The notes beneath the pieces were generated by a model. The model worked only from the letters and a program-made list of their open reading frames with translations. It had not been told where the DNA came from and searched no databases. Shown here one piece after another: positions 33,889 through 39,726 of a stretch of 39,726 nucleotides of DNA (within the stretch, counting starts at the first letter, position 1; the number at the start of each line of letters is the position of its first letter). Source of the stretch: RGIG5270 sp045657185 (lineage in GTDB: Bacteria > Verrucomicrobiota > Lentisphaeria > Victivallales > Victivallaceae); the NCBI GenBank assembly GCA_045657185.1, contig JAZOSO010000214.1, positions 1 through 39,726 on the forward strand, read 5' to 3'. A program made the position numbers and the translations under genes.

Positions 33889-34967
33889 AAAAATTCCATT
33901 GATATTTCGTTCCAGAAAAGCAATCCTTTTGCCGACAGACGAACCGAAGTTTCATCTGTCTCAAAACAACCGTCATATAATTTAGCAACATCTGTGCTTT
34001 TTTGCAACATCTTTTCCCATGAAAAAGGAAATTTTTTCTCCCACATTGCTTTTGTCCAGCCATCAACAGTGCGGAGATTTACCAGAAATATCTCATTTTG
34101 CCGTTCTTCAGCACTTATGCGGTCGATTTCCGGCGACTCATACCGCATAAAAAGTTCAAGATCTTCAACTTGCGTCCGACGGTCAACTCCGTCAAATGAT
34201 GCCGCCGACGGCCCGATACCGAGCAAAGTCTCACCACGCCAGATATTTCTGTTATGCAGACACTGAGAGTTTTCATTCAACGAATAATTTGATATTTCAT
34301 AGCGGCAGTACGGCTTAAAATTACCCGCCGCCTCATACATTTCAAGTGCCGCATCCTCATCAAGCACAATCCCCTCGCCCGCAAGCACAGTTTGTTCCTC
34401 AAGCGTAAGATTATAAGCGGAAAAATGGTCACATCCTGCCTCATACACCCGTTTCAAATCAGAACAGAAATCCTCAAGTGTCTGCGCAGGAATACCGTAA
34501 ATCAAATCTATATTGAAATGTTTAAAAGGTCTGCTCTGCAAAAGTTTCAGTGCATTTTCCAGTGCCGATTGAGAAGTAATGCGACCGAGAGTCAGACGAT
34601 GTTTCTCCATAAAAGACTGCACTCCCATACTTAAACGGCTGACACCGTAATTTTGAAGCATGATTATTTTATCAAGTGTCAATGTTTCAGGATTACTCTC
34701 AACTGAAAACTCTTTTATTTTGGCAAAATCAATCTCTCTATGCAATATTTTCAGCAAATTTTCCAGCTCCGGTGTTTCCAATAAAGTCGGTGTTCCGCCT
34801 CCGATATAAATTGTCTCAAACTGAGATGTATCAGCTCTTCGCAATTCCTCACCGATACGCTCAATATAAGCCCCCCGCTGCAAAGCCGAACAGTCGGTTG
34901 CGGAATAAAAGGCACAATAGCTGCATTTACGCTTGCAGAAAGGTATATGTATATAAAGATTTTTCAT
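33885..34967 (-). CDS. hemW: HemW-type radical SAM protein
   Basis: HemW is a heme chaperone related to coproporphyrinogen dehydrogenase HemN and often misnamed as such. The [4Fe-4S]-SAM motif is C11-x3-C15-x2-C18 (CKRKCSYC), followed by IYIGGGTPTLL, SRLSMGVQSF and NIDLIYGIPAQT. I use the ATG at 34967; a TTG at 34976 overlapping the previous stop codon is an alternative that adds three residues. The ATGA overlap with truA couples the two. No other heme genes are near. Confidence 0.92.
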   Translation of the reverse strand: MKNLYIHIPFCKRKCSYCAFYSATDCSALQRGAYIERIGEELRRADTSQFETIYIGGGTPTLLETPELENLLKILHREIDFAKIKEFSVESNPETLTLDKIIMLQNYGVSRLSMGVQSFMEKHRLTLGRITSQSALENALKLLQSRPFKHFNIDLIYGIPAQTLEDFCSDLKRVYEAGCDHFSAYNLTLEEQTVLAGEGIVLDEDAALEMYEAAGNFKPYCRYEISNYSLNENSQCLHNRNIWRGETLLGIGPSAASFDGVDRRTQVEDLELFMRYESPEIDRISAEERQNEIFLVNLRTVDGWTKAMWEKKFPFSWEKMLQKSTDVAKLYDGCFETDETSVRLSAKGLLFWNEISMEFL

Positions 34968-34972
34968 CAAAC

Positions 34973-35629
34973 TCAATCTTCAGTAATTGCAAGCAACGCC
35001 TGCTGAGCCTTGAGCCGCCATTCTTCCAAAGCAGCTTCATCAAGATCAGGAGGGATTTCCAACGGTTCACCGATTACCAGGGTCAAAGTTGAAAAAGGTT
35101 TGGGGATCTGAAAATTATCCCAGCTTTTGACTGACCAGTATCGGGAAGCATTTATTGTAATCGGAATAAGTTTTGCCCCCTGTGTGGATGCCAGATGTAT
35201 CGGACCGCGGCTCATGGTATATTTCGGACCGCGCGGACCGTCGGGAGTGAAACTTACATGATAACCGTCTTTCAATGCTCTTGTCGCACCGAGAAGCGCA
35301 TTTGCGCCCCGTTTTTTAGATGAGCCGCGCATTGCTTTAATCCCGAAAAATCCGATAAGGTCGGAAACATACTGCCCGTCACGGGACGCACTGACAACTG
35401 CCACTGTCCGAGTGCGTGCCTTTTTGGGAAAAATAGCGGGGAAATACAGCAGACGGTTATGCCATGTCACAGTCACACAACCTCTGGCATTCTCAATCAT
35501 ATTCATCGGGTCAACAATACGGCGGCGGAAAAACAAAAGACAGCTGCCTTTGAGAATTATATAAGGAAAGAAAAATATCCAAGTCGGTAATTTTTTTATC
35601 TGTCTGAACCGTTCTTTAAAAGTACTCAT
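34973..35629 (-). CDS. Lysophospholipid-acyltransferase-like protein (DUF374)
   Basis: The 218-residue protein matches the DUF374 branch of the LPLAT superfamily: VTVTWHNRLLYFP holds the HxxxxY-type active-site region, SASRDGQ and FTPDGPRGPKY follow in order. A hydrophobic N-terminal segment (about 15-34) may dip into the inner membrane. Members acylate lipid A precursors or phospholipids; the acceptor here is unknown. It overlaps nth by four bases (ATGA), so it is co-translated. Confidence 0.88.
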   Translation of the reverse strand: MSTFKERFRQIKKLPTWIFFFPYIILKGSCLLFFRRRIVDPMNMIENARGCVTVTWHNRLLYFPAIFPKKARTRTVAVVSASRDGQYVSDLIGFFGIKAMRGSSKKRGANALLGATRALKDGYHVSFTPDGPRGPKYTMSRGPIHLASTQGAKLIPITINASRYWSVKSWDNFQIPKPFSTLTLVIGEPLEIPPDLDEAALEEWRLKAQQALLAITED

Positions 35630-36267
35630 TGATTTTTACCTGTTTTGCATACATTTTTTAATACACATACGCCGCATTCGGGACTGCGGGCATGACAAAC
35701 CGCCCTGCCGTGGAATATCAGCAAATGCGAAAAATTACCCAATTTTTCACCTGCCATGCGGTTCTTTACCATATTTTCAAGTTTTACGGGGTCGTCACTG
35801 CGGGACAAGCCCAGTTTGACCAACATTCTTCTGACATGAGTATCAACCGGAAAGCCCGGCTTATTAAAAGCATTTGAAAGCATGACATTGGCTGTTTTGC
35901 GTCCGACACCTGCCAAAGTCAGCAGTTCATCCATCGTTGACGGCACTTCTGAATTAAAATCTTTTACCAGAGTTTGCGCCATACCGATAAGGCTTTGAGT
36001 TTTGGATTTGGCAAGCCCCGCAGTTTTTATCAATTCAAAAACTTCCTCAAAAGAAGCCTCCGCCATTTTTTCAGGCGTTCCGAACTTGGAAAACAATGCA
36101 GGAGTTATAATATTCACCCGCTTATCAGTACACTGAGCTGACAAAATAACTGCACACAGCAGTTCAAAATTACTGCTGTGCACAAGCGGACATTCACACT
36201 CGCCGTAAACTTCATAAAGCAAATCGTAGATTGCGGCGAGTTTTTCAGTTTTTTTATCGTTAATCAT
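35626..36267 (-). CDS. nth: Endonuclease III
   Basis: Nth is a base-excision repair glycosylase/AP lyase for oxidised pyrimidines. The helix-hairpin-helix LLTLAGVGRKTANVM carries catalytic K124, and D142 stands in VDTHVRR. The [4Fe-4S] cluster cysteines are C191, C198, C201 and C207 (Cx6Cx2Cx5C). The 213-residue length is normal. There is little ribosome-site sequence; a GGGG-AATG-CCCC hairpin with TTTT sits just before the ATG and may lower its expression relative to the upstream gene. Confidence 0.96.
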   Translation of the reverse strand: MINDKKTEKLAAIYDLLYEVYGECECPLVHSSNFELLCAVILSAQCTDKRVNIITPALFSKFGTPEKMAEASFEEVFELIKTAGLAKSKTQSLIGMAQTLVKDFNSEVPSTMDELLTLAGVGRKTANVMLSNAFNKPGFPVDTHVRRMLVKLGLSRSDDPVKLENMVKNRMAGEKLGNFSHLLIFHGRAVCHARSPECGVCVLKNVCKTGKNQ

Positions 36268-36294
36268 ACAAAAGGGGCATTCCCCGGAAAATAC

Positions 36295-36831
36295 TTACTT
36301 TTTGCTTGCAAGTATCTTTTCAATTTCAGCTATATAAGTTTTGGCGGTATATTTGCCGAAGCCTGCTTTTTTGCCGATAATCTCACCTTCGGGAGTCAAC
36401 AGCATAACAGTAGGATAACCGCCGAAAGGATACTTTTTCTTGAGTTCAGCATTCTGTGCTTTGAGCGCGTCAGACTGTTGGGTGTTTTTCGGGAAGTCTG
36501 CAAGAATAGGAATGACTTTTTTGGCAGACCATCTTTTGAATTCAGAAGAAGCAAAAACAACTCTGTTCAATGCCTGACAGGGACCGCACCAGTCAGAACC
36601 GGCAAAAACAAGCATGATAGGAAGATTTTTTTCTTTTGCCATCTCCTGCGCCAATTTGAAATCAGTAAGTTTTATGGCATTTTTTACATTTTTTGATTTT
36701 TTGGAAGATTTTGCTTTTCTCTCTGTTTTGGTGCGGTTTTTACTGCTTTTTTTCTTGGCGGCATAAGCATCAGAACAGAACAAAGTGCAAACACAAACGA
36801 CAATCAATCCGAGAAAATAAAACTTTTTCAT
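36295..36831 (-). CDS. Secreted thioredoxin-fold protein
   Basis: A signal peptide (about residues 1-24, cleavage near AYA/AKK) sends this 178-residue protein to the periplasm. A lysine- and serine-rich linker (25-50) follows, then a thioredoxin fold with the active site W81-C-G-P-C85 and the cis-proline region GGYPTVMLL. It probably reduces or exchanges disulfides in exported proteins. AAAGGATTTTTTT lies before the ATG, behind a perfect consensus promoter. It is the first gene of the operon with nth. Confidence 0.9.
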   Translation of the reverse strand: MKKFYFLGLIVVCVCTLFCSDAYAAKKKSSKNRTKTERKAKSSKKSKNVKNAIKLTDFKLAQEMAKEKNLPIMLVFAGSDWCGPCQALNRVVFASSEFKRWSAKKVIPILADFPKNTQQSDALKAQNAELKKKYPFGGYPTVMLLTPEGEIIGKKAGFGKYTAKTYIAEIEKILASKK

Positions 36832-36859
36832 AAAAAAATCCTTTCAGGTTATTTCTATT

Positions 36860-36888
36860 ATTATAATATCTTATTTGCAAAATGTCAA
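36860..36888 (-). promoter_or_regulatory. Perfect consensus sigma-70 promoter
   Basis: On the minus strand TTGACA (plus 36883-36888) and TATAAT (plus 36860-36865) are exactly 17 bases apart. The start codon of the thioredoxin-like gene is 28 bases beyond the -10 box. Confidence 0.85.
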
Positions 36889-36926
36889 GAAAAAAACAAA
36901 AAAATTTTCATATTCATTTTTTATAT

Positions 36927-36955
36927 TTGCTTTTTACGCTCAAGTATGCTAAATT
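36927..36955 (+). promoter_or_regulatory. Putative promoter of the GH94 gene
   Basis: TTGCTT (36927-36932) and TAAATT (36950-36955) are 17 bases apart. AAAGGAACATCACC leads to the ATG at 36987. Both boxes are moderate matches. Confidence 0.5.
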
Positions 36956-36986
36956 ATCCTAAACTTAAAAAAAAAGGAACATCACC

Positions 36987-39356
36987 ATGAATAACAAAAA
37001 TAAATACGGTTATTTTGACAGCCAAAAACGCGAATATGTAATAAAAACCCCCCTCACCCCGAAACCGTGGATCAATTATCTCGGCGGGATCGGAGATCTT
37101 GATGCTTTTGTCTCCAACCGTGCAGGCGGTACTGTATGGTACAAACAGCCGCATACAGGACGCCTCAGCCGCTATCAGTATCAGGCTCTGCCTGAAGACG
37201 CTCCCGGTTTTTACCTTTATATCAAAGAGAACGGAACTGTCTGGAACCCCTCTTACATGCCATGCCGCAACATGCCTGACTCTTATGAATGCCGTCACGG
37301 TCTTTCATATACCAAGTTCAATTCCGTCAAAAACGCTCTCCGCGCCGAAGTCAAATACTTTATCCCCATGGATGATGCCGTCATGCTCTGGGATGTAACT
37401 CTCACCAATGAAAGCAATGAGAAAAAAGAATTCAAAATCTATCCCTATATGGATTTTTCAATGCGTGATATTGCCAAGGATGTACTTTATTACCACTTCT
37501 GCGGCAATCAGATGACCGGTGTTTATGATGCAAAATACAACGCATTGAAACTTGATTATTTCGCCTTTGAAGCTCAACATGCAGGTTTCTCTCTGATGAA
37601 CGCTTCCGAACCTTTCACCCGCTTTGAAATGCTGCGTGAAAAATTTGCCGGTGTCTGCGGAGATGAATCCCGTCCCGCCGCAATTTTTGATACAGGTCTC
37701 TCAAACTCCGAAGTCGCAGGTTCCGGATTGCAGATGTGCGGAACTTTTGAGCTTGATATCAAACTTGCACCCAATGAATCAAAACGAATCATCATCAAAC
37801 TTGCAAACTCTCCGAAAGAAGCCGACGCAGCCATGCTGCTCAAAAAATATGACGACTTCAATACCGTTGATGCCGAGATGAAACGCTTTGAAGATTTCTG
37901 GCAGTCTATCCTTGAAAAACAGCAAATATCCACTCCCGATGCGGCTCTCAATGAAATGGTTAATACATGGTTCCCCAAAAATATCAAAACCACCATGCGC
38001 TGCGGACGCTCAATTTCTCACCGCCACACCGGGACCGGCACTTCAAAAGCATTCCGTGACACTATGCAGGACATCATGTCAGGCGCAGTTCTTTTCCCGG
38101 AAGAGACCAAAGAAAATATCATGCTGCTGATGCATTCAGTCCGTTCCAACGGTCAAATAACCACCAATATTGACCCCACATCTCTAAAATGCGGCAGTCT
38201 CAACCATATCCGTTGTGATGCTGTCGTCTGGGGAATTTTTACAATTTCCAAATATATTGCGGAAACAGGCGACTTCGCCATCCTCAATGAAAAACTCAAC
38301 GATTATGACGGCAATCCTGCAAGCGTTCTTGAACTGCTCATCCGCGCCATGCGTTTCACCGGAACTTCCGTCGGTACCAACGGTTTCCCCAAACTTTACA
38401 GCTGTGACTGGAACGACTCTCTCGCAGTTATCAGCGCAGTGATGAAAGACGGCGAAAGCATCATGGTTGCACAACAGTATATCGTTGCCGCAAAACTCAT
38501 AATAAAACTGCTTGACAAAGATAAAAACGCTGAAGATATTGAATTTTTCAATACAAAAATCAAAGAATTCTCCGCCGCTCTTGATGAAAAAGCATGGGAC
38601 GGCAAATGGTACAAACGACTCATGTTCCCCGATTATGTCATGGGCTCAGATTCATGCGAAGAAGGAAAAATATTCCTCAATACACAATCATGGGCAGCCA
38701 TTGCAGGCACTCTCGATAATGCTCATGTCAAACAGGCCATGGACAGTGTTTCCGAAATTCTCGACAGCCCCTGCGGTATCCGCATCAGTTATCCCGGTTA
38801 TACAAAAATGGCAGACGGCAAACGTTACTGTGCCAATATCCCTGCTGCCGGAGAAAACGGAGGACTTTTCTATCACGCCAACACTTGGGCGGTAATTGCG
38901 GAAGCCGTACTCGGCAACTCTGAACGCGCATGGAAATATTTCAATCAGATACAGCCGAATGTCCGTTCTGCTGTTGATGCAGATACTTACGGCAGAGAAC
39001 CTTATGCGTTTGCTTCATGGGTTTACGCTCCAGAAAATGCCAACTGCGGCAAAGCCTCACTCACTCATCTTACCGGCGGTGCATCATGGGCTTACCGCGT
39101 TGCAACCGAATTTCTCCTCGGCGTCAAACCCGAAGTTGACGGCATCCGTATTGCCCCCTGCATTCCCGCCGACTGGAAACAATACTCAGTCAAACGCCGA
39201 ATTGCAGGCGCAAAATACAACTTCAACTTCTCCAACCCCAACGGGAAAACAGGTCCTGCAGTTGAAATCTCTGTAAACGGCAAAAAACTTGATTCAAACA
39301 TCATCCCCTACGCCCCCTCCGGCGCAGAAGTCAATGTTGATATCATCCTTAAATAA
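36987..39356 (+). CDS. GH94 family phosphorylase (cellobiose/cellodextrin type)
   Basis: GH94 enzymes split beta-linked disaccharides or oligosaccharides with phosphate, giving a sugar-1-phosphate with inversion. Residues about 1-300 are the beta-sandwich with YGYFDSQKREYVI and WYKQPHTGR; the (alpha/alpha)6 barrel follows. FRDTMQD (356-362) and the DWND motif with general acid D477 are the family's active-site signatures, and GENGGLFYHANTW lines the phosphate side. The 789 residues and the lack of a signal peptide fit a cytosolic cellobiose, chitobiose or laminaribiose phosphorylase; which one cannot be read from sequence. It is a single-gene unit. Repeat copy C starts one base after its stop codon. 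Confidence 0.92.
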   Translation: MNNKNKYGYFDSQKREYVIKTPLTPKPWINYLGGIGDLDAFVSNRAGGTVWYKQPHTGRLSRYQYQALPEDAPGFYLYIKENGTVWNPSYMPCRNMPDSYECRHGLSYTKFNSVKNALRAEVKYFIPMDDAVMLWDVTLTNESNEKKEFKIYPYMDFSMRDIAKDVLYYHFCGNQMTGVYDAKYNALKLDYFAFEAQHAGFSLMNASEPFTRFEMLREKFAGVCGDESRPAAIFDTGLSNSEVAGSGLQMCGTFELDIKLAPNESKRIIIKLANSPKEADAAMLLKKYDDFNTVDAEMKRFEDFWQSILEKQQISTPDAALNEMVNTWFPKNIKTTMRCGRSISHRHTGTGTSKAFRDTMQDIMSGAVLFPEETKENIMLLMHSVRSNGQITTNIDPTSLKCGSLNHIRCDAVVWGIFTISKYIAETGDFAILNEKLNDYDGNPASVLELLIRAMRFTGTSVGTNGFPKLYSCDWNDSLAVISAVMKDGESIMVAQQYIVAAKLIIKLLDKDKNAEDIEFFNTKIKEFSAALDEKAWDGKWYKRLMFPDYVMGSDSCEEGKIFLNTQSWAAIAGTLDNAHVKQAMDSVSEILDSPCGIRISYPGYTKMADGKRYCANIPAAGENGGLFYHANTWAVIAEAVLGNSERAWKYFNQIQPNVRSAVDADTYGREPYAFASWVYAPENANCGKASLTHLTGGASWAYRVATEFLLGVKPEVDGIRIAPCIPADWKQYSVKRRIAGAKYNFNFSNPNGKTGPAVEISVNGKKLDSNIIPYAPSGAEVNVDIILK

Positions 39357-39357
39357 T

Positions 39358-39598
39358 GCTATGTTCCCAATATGGGGAGATAACTTTAACTTGCGTTTTT
39401 TTGCAGGGGCTTACGCCGCCCCTGCACCCGGCGCCGGGTACGACCCGGTGCGATGTGACGCTGGCGCGTTAATGTCAGCGGCTGGGGGGGGCAAGCTGTT
39501 TTTCGGCGAAATGTTCGTTTCGTCCTCCCGCATATAAAAGCGGGTGGAACGCCGGAATGACGAAACAAATCTTTCGCCGGACTTCGCCACAATTGGGG
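39358..39598 (+). repeat. Structured dispersed repeat, copy C (longest)
   Basis: This copy contains both modules. The 5' module (39358-39444) matches copy A inverted, with hairpin TGCAGGGGC/GCCCCTGCA (39402-39426) and palindrome CCCGGCGCCGGG (39427-39438). The 3' module matches copy B: CCGGGT/ACCCGG (39434-39448), CGCTGG/TCAGCG (39459-39480), and the long arm CGGCGAAA/TTTCGCCG (39504-39579) enclosing TTTCGTC/GACGAAA and CCCGC/GCGGG. It ends in GCCACAATTGGGG (39586-39598). Open frames across it have no ribosome site and follow the repeat, not a gene. The 370 bases after GH94 hold only this element and the hairpins listed next. Confidence 0.85.
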
Positions 39599-39619
39599 GA
39601 GAGCAAGCTCTCTTTTTTT
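39599..39619 (+). terminator. Terminator at the end of repeat copy C
   Basis: GAGAG/CTCTC with a CAAG loop (palindrome GAGAGCAAGCTCTC) is followed by seven T (39613-39619). It can end transcripts from the GH94 gene or from the repeat itself. Confidence 0.75.
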
Positions 39620-39640
39620 ATGCTGTCACATTGGCATACA

Positions 39641-39720
39641 CGTTGTAAAACATACAACGAATTTTTGCAGAGGCGATAGCAAATAAAAAGGCGATGAAAC
39701 GCCCCGTTCATTGCTATCGC
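39641..39720. repeat. Two further inverted repeats at the window end
   Basis: CGTTGTA/TACAACG (39641-39659, 5-base loop) is followed by GCGATAGCAA/TTGCTATCGC (39673-39720), a perfect 10-bp outer stem with an inner GGCG/CGCC hairpin. No coding frame is convincing. They may belong to another intergenic element cut by the window edge. Confidence 0.6.
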
Positions 39721-39726
39721 AATTCA

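Noticed and set aside
44..39444. Composite transposon bounded by inverted copies A and C
   Set aside because: The 39 kb between them is housekeeping DNA with no transposase; the copies look like a dispersed family.
39289..39537. 82-residue open frame across GH94 3' end and repeat C
   Set aside because: It has no ribosome site, starts inside GH94 and runs through hairpin arms; its composition (Ala/Gly/Pro) follows the GC-rich repeat.
1..39726. CRISPR array, prophage or plasmid origin
   Set aside because: No regularly spaced short repeats, phage structural genes, or replication-initiator genes were found on either strand.

Overview
The window reads as part of the chromosome of an anaerobic, diderm, carbohydrate-using bacterium. 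I favour the PVC superphylum, probably a Lentisphaerota/Victivallales-like gut organism. The clues are a long SecA (995 aa) with a large insertion, a lone PTS EIIA protein, an ectoine-type aspartokinase used beside homoserine dehydrogenase, an RpiB-GlyA fusion and a two-domain glycogen debranching enzyme. The taxonomic guess is inference, because there is no rRNA in the window. Most genes are housekeeping genes in tight operons, often with 1-4 base overlaps and clear AGGAG-type ribosome binding sites.

Layout. 44-131 (-): part of a dispersed repeat. 257-4225 (-): secA, then a zinc-ribbon protein and PTS EIIA read towards it. 4404-8368 (+): hom, aspartokinase and a GT2 glycosyltransferase. 8417-10621 (+): a MATE transporter and a TauE/SafE permease. 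21763 down to 10657 (-): an eight-gene run of serS, small membrane protein, phosphohexomutase, FMN oxidoreductase, mreC, GH13-GH133 debranching enzyme, M29 aminopeptidase and tyrosine recombinase. 24058 down to 21866 (-): low-molecular-weight phosphatase and the RpiB-GlyA fusion. 24157-27676 (+): trmB, rlhA-like U32 gene and a DGK1/phytol-kinase-like membrane protein. 27709-29983 (+): zinc-ribbon membrane protein and TPR protein. 30049-30330 (+): an orphan terminase-small-subunit-like protein. 32339 down to 30411 (-): pyrE and a lipoprotein serine hydrolase. 32396-32911: a structured repeat, tRNA-Gln(CUG) and a 35-residue basic protein. 36831 down to 33049 (-): thioredoxin-like protein, nth, acyltransferase, hemW and truA, behind a perfect consensus sigma-70 promoter. 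36987-39356 (+): a GH94 phosphorylase. 39358-39726: another repeat copy and further hairpins.

The most unusual signal is non-coding. A roughly 240-base element occurs at 32396-32640 and 39358-39619, with its 5' part repeated in inverted orientation at 44-131. The two long copies fold into the same series of hairpins and differ by paired (compensatory) substitutions in at least two helices. Each ends with a hairpin followed closely or at a short distance by a T-run. This suggests a conserved RNA or single-stranded DNA structure, and it does not look like a protein gene. The window starts and stops in or just beyond copies of this family, as a contig broken at multi-copy repeats would.

How the genes work together. 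GH13-GH133 and GH94 would feed glucose-1-phosphate and glucose from glycogen-like and oligosaccharide substrates towards the phosphohexomutase. Hom and aspartokinase make threonine/methionine precursors. RpiB-GlyA links pentose phosphates and one-carbon metabolism. SerS, TrmB, RlhA, TruA and tRNA-Gln serve translation. No phage, CRISPR array or complete transposon was seen.
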